IMG/VR virus record: IMGVR_UViG_3300050821_000418
Coordinates: 1 to 37,164 of that record
Strand: one strand, 5' to 3'
From: a virus
DNA: 37,164 bases
Shown piece after piece: positions 9,536-15,975 of the stretch. Below the pieces are notes generated by a model. That model did not search any database and had not been told where the DNA came from. It saw nothing but the letters and a program-made list of their open reading frames with translations. A program made the position numbers and the translations under genes. Position 1 is the first letter of the stretch. Every line of letters starts with the position of its first letter.

Positions 9536-9730
9536 ATGTCATTTTATATATTACATCCAGACGGTTCTAAACGCGGACCATTTAAAAGTGAATCCGAAGC
9601 TTATAATTATATGGGCGAAAATGCTTCATTCGATACAGTTATTGAAGAAAAAAATCTTGGTTGGAAAATATTAGGTGGCATTATTGGTATAATAATGAAA
9701 ATAATTTCTAAACGCGAATATGGAAAATAA
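9536..9730 (+). CDS. Hypothetical protein, 64 aa, hydrophobic C-terminal half
   Basis: The N-terminal half reads like a short beta domain (FYILHPDGSKRGPFKS), similar in style to small GYF- or SPOR-like phage proteins but too short to assign. Residues about 46-58 (WKILGGIIGIIMKII) form one hydrophobic or amphipathic helix ending in basic residues. The position inside the lysis block makes a membrane-associated helper possible. Its end overlaps the next gene only if that gene starts at 9720. Confidence 0.6.
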   Translation: MSFYILHPDGSKRGPFKSESEAYNYMGENASFDTVIEEKNLGWKILGGIIGIIMKIISKREYGK

Positions 9731-9731
9731 A

Positions 9732-9941
9732 ATGTTTTATGCAACACTAGCTATTTGTCTATTGTCTTATGCTGACTGCGAAGTAGAAAACGCAGTCTAT
9801 GCGGAAGTAACCGCACCTGTATTTAATAATATGCAGGAATGTCACGATAAAATGCGAGAATATGTTCAACAGAAATCCATGCCTGAAACTTTAAAAGCTA
9901 ATGAAGATTATCAGGTTATAGTTATTTGCGATAATAGGTGA
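9732..9941 (+). CDS. Small exported Cys-containing protein
   Basis: The product starts MFYATLAICLLSYADCEVEN, a short hydrophobic leader with Cys at its centre and end, then a hydrophilic region with NNMQECHDKMREYV and a final VIVICDNR. The two later Cys could pair in the periplasm. I prefer the ATG at 9732, which has GGAAA six bases upstream; an ATG at 9720 would add MENK. It lies between the endolysin and the holin-like genes. A spanin-like or lysis-inhibitor role is conceivable, but no family is recognised. Confidence 0.55.
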   Translation: MFYATLAICLLSYADCEVENAVYAEVTAPVFNNMQECHDKMREYVQQKSMPETLKANEDYQVIVICDNR

Positions 9942-9944
9942 AAA

Positions 9945-10178
9945 ATGAATAATATTTATTTGTGGTTAATTTGGTTTCCGTTAGTATTTGGATCATTTGC
10001 ATTATTCGAGGGATTTGCTTTAAAACATCCTGATAGGCAATGGACGTTATCTCGCTTAATGGCTTATGTAGGTGCAAAATTTCCTCTTAGCATTGCAATA
10101 TTATCTATGCTTTTTGGCGGTTTACTGGTACACTTCTATTGGCATTTTTGCCCTGATTTTGCGATACAAGGTGGATAA
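9945..10178 (+). CDS. Holin-like membrane protein, two TM segments
   Basis: The 77-aa product has two hydrophobic helices: residues about 4-24 (YLWLIWFPLVFGSFALFEGF) and about 50-68 (LSIAILSMLFGGLLVHFYW), linked by a basic, Trp-containing loop. Size, topology and position just after a GH25 endolysin suit a class II-type holin or pinholin that opens the inner membrane to the lysin. The next gene is also holin-like, so one may be an antiholin. No sequence family is recognised with certainty. Confidence 0.6.
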   Translation: MNNIYLWLIWFPLVFGSFALFEGFALKHPDRQWTLSRLMAYVGAKFPLSIAILSMLFGGLLVHFYWHFCPDFAIQGG

Positions 10179-10180
10179 TT

Positions 10181-10441
10181 ATGGACCAACAATTAATTAA
10201 ATCTCTATTAGCTTCTGCTGTTCGCCATGGATTGACAACACTAGCTGGTGTTTTAGCAACACACGGTTATTTATCTAGTAGTGCATCGGAACAATTTGTT
10301 TCGGCTGGTTTGCTATTTGCTGGCGTTGTTTGGTCATGGTGGCAGAAAGATGGACAAGCTAAAGTTTTAGCTGCACTAGCCAAACATCGCAATGTTACAC
10401 CTACTGTTGCAGCACAACAAGTTAAGGATGCTGCAAAGTGA
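10181..10441 (+). CDS. Probable holin, Pam3-type
   Basis: The 86-aa protein has a weakly hydrophobic N-terminal helix (LLASAVRHGLTTLAGVLATH), then GYLSSSASEQFVSAGLLFAG followed by VVWSWWQKDGQ and a soluble Lys/Ala-rich tail. The pattern RH.LT.LAG.L...GYL....E...GA...GVVWS.WQK is common to small phage holins found beside endolysins. Two base pairs separate it from the previous membrane protein. Confidence 0.65.
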   Translation: MDQQLIKSLLASAVRHGLTTLAGVLATHGYLSSSASEQFVSAGLLFAGVVWSWWQKDGQAKVLAALAKHRNVTPTVAAQQVKDAAK

Positions 10442-10457
10442 TTATAAGAGGTATAAA

Positions 10458-10949
10458 ATGAATAAATTATTTATTATTATTATTTTATTTTTAATTTCCG
10501 GTCCTGCGTTTGCACAACTTCGCAAGCCTCAGATTACAGGCAATATAGTTGAAGATACTAAAGCTAATCTTGGTATATCTAGCGGAAAAGCCGCCCCTAG
10601 TCCCGATCTAATTTCCAAAATTCAGCAAGTGGCATTGGCTGATTTAGAAGCTGCTAGCGCTGATGCAAAGGCAACTGGCGATACTGTTGCCGCACCATGC
10701 TATGATGCTTGGATTACTCTAATCAAAGCGCAGCAAAGCGTTAATGCAGGTTCTATGCCTGATCCGCATGTTATTACATTCTTTCAGCGCGACCGTGATC
10801 TAGTTAACGCCTTGCGTCCCGGTTCGCCAATGAAAGTCGCTTGTGCTCCATTAGCTGAAGAATTAAAGCAAGATGTTCTAACGTTGCTTTCTAAGATTGC
10901 CGGTGGTGCATTAACAATGCCTGCGTTACTTGCGCCATTTGGACTTTAA
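10458..10949 (+). CDS. Exported protein, 163 aa
   Basis: The start at ATG 10458 has AAGAGG six bases upstream and yields a textbook signal peptide (MNKLFIIIILFLISGPAFA|Q); the longer frame from 10392 only overlaps the previous gene. The mature protein is helical, with LADLEAASADAKATGDTVAA, a Cys pair far apart (APCYDAWI and VACAPLAEE) and a hydrophobic end (GGALTMPALLAPFGL). Similar small proteins occur in phage lysis cassettes without an assigned role. It is probably periplasmic. Confidence 0.7.
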   Translation: MNKLFIIIILFLISGPAFAQLRKPQITGNIVEDTKANLGISSGKAAPSPDLISKIQQVALADLEAASADAKATGDTVAAPCYDAWITLIKAQQSVNAGSMPDPHVITFFQRDRDLVNALRPGSPMKVACAPLAEELKQDVLTLLSKIAGGALTMPALLAPFGL

Positions 10950-10952
10950 ATT

Positions 10953-11243
10953 ATGTCTCAAAATCCTATAAATTACGTTCATGTTTTAGAAATAATTATA
11001 ACGGTTACACCAGTAGCTTTAGGATTTGTTTGGGCGATCAAATCAGATACCAAAGTATTAAGAGCTAGATTAGATATAGTAGATCAAAAAATAGATAAAA
11101 TGGATAATGTTTTGGTTCAATTGGCAGAAACCAACGGACGTATTAATAGAATTGACGATAGACAAGTATTAACCGGTACTCGTTTAGATGATTTAAGTAA
11201 ACGATTTAACGATCTTGTTGATAAGATAAGGATTGAAAAATGA
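10953..11243 (+). CDS. TM plus coiled-coil lysis-region protein
   Basis: An N-terminal membrane helix at about residues 9-29 ([19 protein letters not shown]) is followed by about 60 residues of heptad-like coiled coil ([15 protein letters not shown], then [18 protein letters not shown]). This topology matches inner-membrane spanin subunits (Rz) and XhlA-like proteins. A separate outer-membrane lipoprotein partner with a lipobox is not obvious nearby. It overlaps the RlpA-like gene by four bases (ATGA), so the two are translated together. Confidence 0.6.
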   Translation: MSQNPINYVHVLEIIITVTPVALGFVWAIKSDTKVLRARLDIVDQKIDKMDNVLVQLAETNGRINRIDDRQVLTGTRLDDLSKRFNDLVDKIRIEK

Positions 11244-11539
11244 AAATTATTATTGCATTACTTCTTACAACTTCTCTTGCAAACGCTCAAAGTGGAATTG
11301 CCAGTGTCTATTGCGATCACCATACCGCCAGTGGCGAGCGCATGAACTGCGGAGCGTTGACGGCAGCACACCGAAGCCTTCCATTTGGTTCTATAGTTCT
11401 CGTCCATGCGGCTAATGGGCGTAGCGTGACGGTTAGAATCAACGATCGCGGTCCATTCGTGCGCGGACGCATTATCGATTTAAGCCCGGCAGCGGCTAGA
11501 GCGTTGCATATGGATGGGTTGATTAAGGTGAGTTTTTAA
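11240..11539 (+). CDS. RlpA-like double-psi beta-barrel protein, exported
   Basis: A signal peptide ([17 protein letters not shown]) precedes a compact RlpA-type domain: [18 protein letters not shown], then [33 protein letters not shown] and ARALHM. Cellular RlpA is an outer-membrane septal-ring protein, and some members are lytic transglycosylases on peptide-free glycan. The conserved RINDRGPF segment and an Asp in IIDLS are kept. There is no SPOR domain and no lipobox, so this is a soluble periplasmic version of only 99 aa. In the lysis cassette it may aid peptidoglycan breakdown alongside the muramidase; that is inference. It converges on a small minus-strand gene, overlapping 17 bases. 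Confidence 0.85.
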   Translation: MKIIIALLLTTSLANAQSGIASVYCDHHTASGERMNCGALTAAHRSLPFGSIVLVHAANGRSVTVRINDRGPFVRGRIIDLSPAAARALHMDGLIKVSF

Positions 11540-11681
11540 CAGCTATCAATAATAACTTAGATATTCTATCACTATTTGCAAAACAGAATTTATGAAATGC
11601 TTCTGTATCTTTTACTAACCAACCTTCTTTATAATTAGCACGTAATTGTTCGAATGTTTCAGCAAGTTGTTTATCGGTCAT
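11523..11681 (-). CDS. Small hypothetical protein, 52 aa
   Basis: The ORF reads [18 protein letters not shown] through to [15 protein letters not shown] lies about eight bases before the ATG. It is the last gene of the leftward replication operon, 28 bases after the DNA polymerase stop, and overlaps the end of the rightward RlpA-like gene tail to tail. The protein looks helical with a Trp in the middle. Family unknown. Confidence 0.6.
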   Translation of the reverse strand: MTDKQLAETFEQLRANYKEGWLVKDTEAFHKFCFANSDRISKLLLIAVKNSP

Positions 11682-11709
11682 TAGAAAAACTCCATCTGTT
11701 GGAGAGAGA

Positions 11710-13695
11710 TTAAAAGAAACTGTATTGCTTCGCTTTTTGATAATAGTTTATTTCAGTCAACATTTCAACAGTTCTTTTGATATACCACTCATAATCTATC
11801 AGTGTACCGGGAAAAGATTCCGGCAAATCCATAAGCGGGAAAGCACCTTCGCTTTCTGGTACTTTATCATTATTTTTAATATAATTAATTGTACCGTAGA
11901 CATTTTTTCCATATATCCATCTTACGACTTTGCCGAGATAATAACCATCTTTGTGGGCACCACCAGTCACATTTTTAACGACTACAAATTTCGTTATATC
12001 TTGGCACGATTTAATTGTTTGTTCAATGGGTATCTGTTGTCCGATCAAATTTTCAATTGCCTCAATGCAAATTTGGGTTGTTGGATTCTTTTGAAATTTC
12101 CAATATTGATCTTTACCAGTCTTACCGCGCCACGGATCGTAATAATTGTTTTTACCCTTGAATGAGACTTTGACGTCTTTATCGTCCTTTTTAACGGCAA
12201 GATACGCATTAACATCGCGTGAATATATTGCTTCATATCTAGTTTCCTCAGTTGTGAAGCCGGTTATTTGTTCCCATAATTTAATAATTTTTAAATATTT
12301 ATTCTTTTGATTCTTCGCACAATATATCAAGATTCCATCTGTATTTGTGCTTACAACTTGTATCTTCAATAATTCCAGTTGCTCTATCAGCATTAACAAA
12401 GCTAACTGCCCCGTCAATGTAATTTGAATAGTAATATTTGGAGCATATAGAACAGAATATGGCGATCCTGTTTTGCCGAATGTTCCATTGATTGCTATTT
12501 TTTTGCATTCTGATTGCGCTATGCGCCCTTCTTTTTTGTCTGTTAAACGACTTTCAACCAAATCATTATAAACTTGTAAGAAAGATTCTCCTAAGTGTTC
12601 CGGGTAAAGCTTTTGATTAAGCAGAATGCGTGGATAATAACTCGCGACATCCCTATCTAATAATTCGTATTCATCATTTGATTTATAACTTACATTGGTT
12701 TCGGAACTATGCAAGCCGCCAATTCCAAGGCGATAAACACCATTGCCGATTTGAACTTGCAAGCCTTTAATTTCATCAGGAACAATAAGCCTACCCACAC
12801 TATCGGTTGCAAACTTGGCATTAGAGATTGTCGAAAGCACTTTCTGTAATTGCGGGGATTGAAAGTTGATAAATGATGGAACGATGTATTTTAACTCGTT
12901 CATCATAATCTTGCCAAGTTCCGGCTTCTTCGGCCAAATCCCCGTTATTTGCTTTATCTCACTTGATATAATAGCTTCTGCAATTTGAGCATCCGACTTG
13001 CTCATTAAGTCTTGTCGGTATTGTTGACTTAATGTCACTCTTAATGCCAATTGCTCCGAAAGATTATTATATAATAATTCAGTAGTGTTAAGATCGTTAA
13101 TGCAGTAATCACGAACAATCGCAATTTGTTCACTAATAAGAATGCTGTCATGTACGAATGGCAAATCTTGGATGCGCGATGCATGTAATCTAGCTCCGTA
13201 TAGCTTTAATGATCCTTTAAGCGGGCAAACCTCAATTAAATCGATATGGTTTGTTCGATGAATACTAAAGTTGAAATCTTTTTGTGCTTGTTGTGGGAAC
13301 AGATTTTGAAAGATAAGAGCGTTGGAAAGTAATTTAATTGCATCCGGATTGCAATTTTTAACAATAGAATACCAAATTATAGGTAAATCATATTTAATAC
13401 TATTAAAGCCAACAGTCTGATATGATTGCATTATCCAAGCTAATTTTCTATTATTAAATATATTGCATGGAGTTTCAAATATAATAATTTTTCCAGTTCT
13501 TAAATGTTTAAATGCAATTAGAAAATAATTTTCATATGATTCGGTATCAACAACGAGAACATCACCAATATATTGTTGAAGTTCTGCGTCACTCATTAGT
13601 TGAAATGTAATAGGTTCGCGCGGTATATATGGTTTTAACTTGACGCAGCTATCGTCAAGTGTAAGACGGCCGATATCGTCGAAATTAGTGTTCAT
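11710..13695 (-). CDS. Family B DNA polymerase with 3'-5' exonuclease domain
   Basis: This is the replicative polymerase of the phage, 661 aa, shorter than T4-type enzymes. Exonuclease motifs: VVDTE (residues 48-52), VGFNSIKYDLP (95-104) and YCINDLNTTELL (198-208). Polymerase motifs: DRDVASYYPRI (347-357, motif A with D349), KKIAINGTFGKTGS (398-411, motif B, the K...NG.FG form) and STNTDG (449-454, motif C, TDG in place of the usual DTDS). No protein-priming TPR insertions are evident by eye. A sliding-clamp gene lies upstream in the same operon, so the polymerase may be clamp-dependent. Its ATG overlaps the stop of the small Cys-rich gene by four bases. Confidence 0.9.
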   Translation of the reverse strand: MNTNFDDIGRLTLDDSCVKLKPYIPREPITFQLMSDAELQQYIGDVLVVDTESYENYFLIAFKHLRTGKIIIFETPCNIFNNRKLAWIMQSYQTVGFNSIKYDLPIIWYSIVKNCNPDAIKLLSNALIFQNLFPQQAQKDFNFSIHRTNHIDLIEVCPLKGSLKLYGARLHASRIQDLPFVHDSILISEQIAIVRDYCINDLNTTELLYNNLSEQLALRVTLSQQYRQDLMSKSDAQIAEAIISSEIKQITGIWPKKPELGKIMMNELKYIVPSFINFQSPQLQKVLSTISNAKFATDSVGRLIVPDEIKGLQVQIGNGVYRLGIGGLHSSETNVSYKSNDEYELLDRDVASYYPRILLNQKLYPEHLGESFLQVYNDLVESRLTDKKEGRIAQSECKKIAINGTFGKTGSPYSVLYAPNITIQITLTGQLALLMLIEQLELLKIQVVSTNTDGILIYCAKNQKNKYLKIIKLWEQITGFTTEETRYEAIYSRDVNAYLAVKKDDKDVKVSFKGKNNYYDPWRGKTGKDQYWKFQKNPTTQICIEAIENLIGQQIPIEQTIKSCQDITKFVVVKNVTGGAHKDGYYLGKVVRWIYGKNVYGTINYIKNNDKVPESEGAFPLMDLPESFPGTLIDYEWYIKRTVEMLTEINYYQKAKQYSFF

Positions 13696-13844
13696 TTTTT
13701 ATATCTTTTTGGACTTCTACATTCCGCACAAATCCAAGCAGTGTCGCCATTTTGTAAACCATATAACCCGCATTGTTTAATATTATTACAACATTCACAA
13801 ATATTTTCCTTTTTGACTATCCATCCTTTCGGCAATTTGTTCAT
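13692..13844 (-). CDS. Small Cys-rich (zinc-ribbon type) protein, 50 aa
   Basis: The ORF MNKLPKGWIVKKENICECC... contains C16, C18, C19, C25, C39 and C42, with the last pair in WICAEC, fitting one zinc site. It starts five bases after the clamp stop and its TGA overlaps the polymerase ATG (ATGA), so it is clearly part of the coupled operon. Similar tiny zinc proteins are common in phage replication regions; the function is unknown. Confidence 0.75.
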   Translation of the reverse strand: MNKLPKGWIVKKENICECCNNIKQCGLYGLQNGDTAWICAECRSPKRYKK

Positions 13845-13849
13845 TTGCT

Positions 13850-14890
13850 TTATTCCCTTCCAGCTATCGCCCCTCGCACTTTATCACCATACCAAATACA
13901 CATTGTACTTGTATGCATTCCAGGTGCCATAAAGTCAATCTGCTTAACATAAGGACGAATGATATTCAATTGCTTAATTGTAAAGATTGGTCCTTTGGGT
14001 ATTCCGTAGCATTCGTAACTCGCACCTTCATCTGCCCAATCTTTCGGATTATCAATATTACTTTTTACAAGATGTGATCGCATAATCCCATTATCAAAAA
14101 ACACACAATCTTCTTCTGCAAACGGTTCGATTGCATCCAATGCTTTCCAAAAGTCATTAGGTACGGGCCAAGCATTGCATTTACGATCTAATATGCCGCG
14201 AACATCCGGCCAAGGTTCGGCATAAAACTGTGTTCGTAACCAACTTTCATCTTCAAAATAGAAAGTGCAGCTTGATTGACTAAATCCGAATTTGGTTAAC
14301 TTCTTAGGAATTTTGGTCAGAGCTACAGCGAAAGCTTTGGGTAAAGCTATACCATAAGGCAAGTCGATTCCGTGCCAAGCTTCCATTAGCATCTTGCGAT
14401 CCGTGGCTATAATAGACGCCCCTGCCATCAATACAGAAGCGGCAACGACGCTTTGGGCGGTATCGCTAGCCAAAACCGAAACAGCCTCTATAGCCTCTTT
14501 AAAACGATCATCTATTATAGCGAGTGGGGCATCGGGAATTGCAACTGTAAGTAGTTGTGGGTCGATACATGAGACGATGCATTTAAACTTACCGGATTTG
14601 ATCGATAATCGCCCGTTATCTAATTGTGTGATTGATAATTGTTCCCCACACTTAGACAATGCTTGTACGATTAGATCGGCATTTGGTGCGCAAGTTATAT
14701 CCTCGCTGATTTTGCATCCGGCAGCTAAAATACCATTAAATGCTATTGCTGCATTATTTCCTAATAGAATGTGTGTATCACAAACCGGACCTTCGGACTT
14801 GGTAACAAGTTTGCAAAATTTTAATGCATCCAAAAGACCGCTTTGGCTTTCAGTAGCTTTAACATTTGTACGAGATTTGGGACGTGCCAT
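13850..14890 (-). CDS. DNA polymerase sliding clamp (DnaN/beta-like)
   Basis: The 346-aa protein has the layout of a beta-type processivity clamp: repeated beta-rich modules with LLDALKFCKLVTKSEGP near the N-terminus, a second module around CGEQLSITQLDNGRLSIKSG, then LLTVAIPDAP, and an end in MAPGMHTSTMCIWYGDKVRG. It is slightly shorter than bacterial DnaN (about 366 aa), and the C-terminal tail lacks the usual MPMR/MPVR. Phage clamps of this type load on DNA and tether the replicative polymerase, here two genes downstream. I see no strong ribosome site; the 5' leader instead contains a predicted pseudoknot (14918-15025), which may regulate translation. Confidence 0.75.
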   Translation of the reverse strand: MARPKSRTNVKATESQSGLLDALKFCKLVTKSEGPVCDTHILLGNNAAIAFNGILAAGCKISEDITCAPNADLIVQALSKCGEQLSITQLDNGRLSIKSGKFKCIVSCIDPQLLTVAIPDAPLAIIDDRFKEAIEAVSVLASDTAQSVVAASVLMAGASIIATDRKMLMEAWHGIDLPYGIALPKAFAVALTKIPKKLTKFGFSQSSCTFYFEDESWLRTQFYAEPWPDVRGILDRKCNAWPVPNDFWKALDAIEPFAEEDCVFFDNGIMRSHLVKSNIDNPKDWADEGASYECYGIPKGPIFTIKQLNIIRPYVKQIDFMAPGMHTSTMCIWYGDKVRGAIAGRE

Positions 14891-14917
14891 TTTTCATTTA
14901 CATTTTGTTAGAAAGGA

Positions 14918-15025
14918 TAGCGAGAATGGGTAAAGCCCTACATCTGCCAGTTTGTTGCACCATGATGGGAAACCGGAAAAATCATCATGTTGACTATCCC
15001 CATTATGTCCGGTTGACACTCGCTA
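14918..15025 (-). promoter_or_regulatory. Predicted pseudoknotted leader RNA upstream of the clamp gene
   Basis: The 139-base gap between the MazG-like gene and the clamp gene contains four perfect complementary pairs in a nested plus pseudoknot order: TAGCGAG 14918-14924 with CTCGCTA 15019-15025; AATGGG 14925-14930 with CCCATT 14999-15004; CATGATG 14961-14967 with CATCATG 14983-14989; and AACCGGA in that hairpin's loop (14971-14977) with TCCGGTT in the linker (15008-15014). That is 27 base pairs in 108 bases. The operon is read leftward, so the minus-strand RNA is the likely form, ending about 28 bases before the clamp ATG. No known riboswitch class is recognised. Confidence 0.55.
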
Positions 15026-15029
15026 ATTG

Positions 15030-15368
15030 TTATCTATCAGAACCAGAACCTTGTAAAACCCCTCTTATTTGTCTATCTTTTAATTTTGCTAAATTAAGTA
15101 CTGCAATTCCAGAAAGATCACAATTTATTTCTTTAGCAATCATCGCAACATACCAAAGAACATCGCCTAATTCTTTTTGAATTTTACCTATTCTTTCTGT
15201 AGTTAAATTACTACCTTTATCATCACGAATATGTTTACCAATCAATTCAGCAACTTCGCCAGCTTCTCCGTTAAGTTTTAAAGTTAAAAATGATAATGCT
15301 GCAATTTGAGTTTCGTTTGGATAAATTGCAGTCATACTAGCTTTATTTTGATATTCTGTGAATTTCAA
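15030..15368 (-). CDS. MazG-like nucleotide pyrophosphohydrolase
   Basis: The protein has the all-alpha NTP pyrophosphatase signature: LNGEAGEVAELIGKHIRD (E-x-x-E) followed by IQKELGDVLWYVAMIAKEI (E-x-x-D), which binds Mg2+ and cleaves NTPs to NMP and pyrophosphate. Phage MazG homologues adjust nucleotide pools or (p)ppGpp during infection. I choose a TTG start at 15368, giving M-KFTEYQNKASMTAIYPN, the usual N-terminus of the family; it overlaps the previous stop as TTGA and has AAAGGA nine bases upstream. A longer ATG frame from 15395 would add nine residues that overlap the upstream gene. Confidence 0.85.
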   Translation of the reverse strand: MKFTEYQNKASMTAIYPNETQIAALSFLTLKLNGEAGEVAELIGKHIRDDKGSNLTTERIGKIQKELGDVLWYVAMIAKEINCDLSGIAVLNLAKLKDRQIRGVLQGSGSDR

Positions 15369-15586
15369 AACGGAATTTCCTTTACATCTTCCCATTTATC
15401 GCCACAACTGTATGCAATAACTCTAGCTGGTGGACGTTGATTATATAAATTGCACAGTTCGGCTTTCTCATTGAACTTAATACAGTTAAGACAACTTTTA
15501 TATAACGGTTGATCTAAAGCATGTATAGCATTATACAATGCGGTTTGTACGTCATATAAAGCATCTATGCGAAGGGTTGGCTTCAT
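15365..15586 (-). CDS. Small Cys-rich protein, 73 aa
   Basis: It begins MKPTLRIDALYDVQTALYN and contains SCLNCIKFNEKAELC followed by AYSCGDKW, a four-Cys arrangement suited to zinc. The ATG at 15586 forms an ATGA overlap with the previous stop; an ATG five codons upstream would overlap by 19 bases. Its own stop overlaps the MazG-like TTG start. Proteins with this C-x2-C...C...C pattern are frequent in phage early or replication operons and have no assigned function. Confidence 0.7.
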   Translation of the reverse strand: MKPTLRIDALYDVQTALYNAIHALDQPLYKSCLNCIKFNEKAELCNLYNQRPPARVIAYSCGDKWEDVKEIPF

Positions 15587-15777
15587 TGTTTCGCTATACA
15601 ATATTTACACGTTACTTTACAATCTTCTAAATTACATTCCAAATCATAACAGGCTCGTTGTAACTTTTTATCAAACGCCATAGATGTATTACTTCCAGGA
15701 TAGAAAGCTACAATTTTAAATCTATTACAAGCCGTTTTAGCTGATTTTGGTTTTATAATTAATTTGTGTATCATCAT
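15583..15777 (-). CDS. Small Cys-rich protein, 64 aa
   Basis: Basic N-terminal half (HKLIIKPKSAKTACNRFK), then a Cys-dense end with CYDLECNLEDCKVTCKYC, enough for one or two metal sites. The ATG overlaps the stop of the 37-aa ORF (ATGA), and the stop overlaps the next start in the same way. I do not recognise it. The dense translational coupling shows it is expressed with its neighbours. Confidence 0.65.
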   Translation of the reverse strand: MMIHKLIIKPKSAKTACNRFKIVAFYPGSNTSMAFDKKLQRACYDLECNLEDCKVTCKYCIAKQ

Positions 15778-15887
15778 TCCGCCCCTACAATCTTTGGAAA
15801 TTTTTCATTTTTAATTTTTATATATTCATTATATAATTCTCTCTTCGGATGGCCTTCCGGCCAAGTTAAGCCTATTCCGTAAATCAA
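15774..15887 (-). CDS. 37-aa ORF with a copy of the helicase C-terminal tail
   Basis: The ORF starts at a TTG overlapping the previous stop (TTGA), reads IYGIGLTWPEGHPKRELYNE and ends NEKFPKIVGAE. The last nine residues repeat the end of the helicase (KFPEIVGAEW), and 25 of 29 DNA bases are shared (15775-15803 against 15947-15975). Its stop overlaps the next ATG (ATGA). It may be the old helicase tail displaced by an insertion, a real small gene, or part of one gene joined to the 20-aa ORF by frameshifting. Confidence 0.45.
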   Translation of the reverse strand: MIYGIGLTWPEGHPKRELYNEYIKIKNEKFPKIVGAE

Positions 15888-15975
15888 GCTAATGGGTCCA
15901 ATTTGATTTGTTGTCGTATTATTTCTTTATCTTCTTCACTTATCACCATTCTGCCCCTACAATTTCCGGAAATTT
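15775..15975. repeat. Imperfect 29-bp direct repeat at the helicase 3' end
   Basis: CATTCnGCCCCTACAAT followed by GGAAATTT occurs at 15775-15803 and at 15947-15975, 25 of 29 bases equal, 172 bases apart. On the minus strand both copies encode KFP(E/K)IVGAE and a stop. This is the boundary duplication discussed in the findings. Confidence 0.75.
15884..15946 (-). CDS. 20-aa micro-ORF between helicase and 37-aa ORF
   Basis: It reads (GTG) ISEEDKEIIRQQIKLDPLA. The GTG overlaps the helicase TGA (GTGA), and its TGA overlaps the following TTG (TTGA). Size alone cannot prove expression, but both junctions are the coupled kind used throughout this operon. A frameshift at its end would join it to the 37-aa frame and give one 57-aa protein, which is the main alternative. 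Confidence 0.35.
   Translation of the reverse strand: MISEEDKEIIRQQIKLDPLA

Noticed and set aside
14394-14933. 179-aa plus-strand ORF
   Set aside because: Antisense shadow of the sliding-clamp gene, whose minus-strand product shows clear family features.
14926-15180. Plus-strand ORF with a good AAAGGA site and ATG at 14926
   Set aside because: It runs antisense into the MazG-like gene, its protein looks unlike any family, and the region is better explained by the structured leader of the leftward operon.
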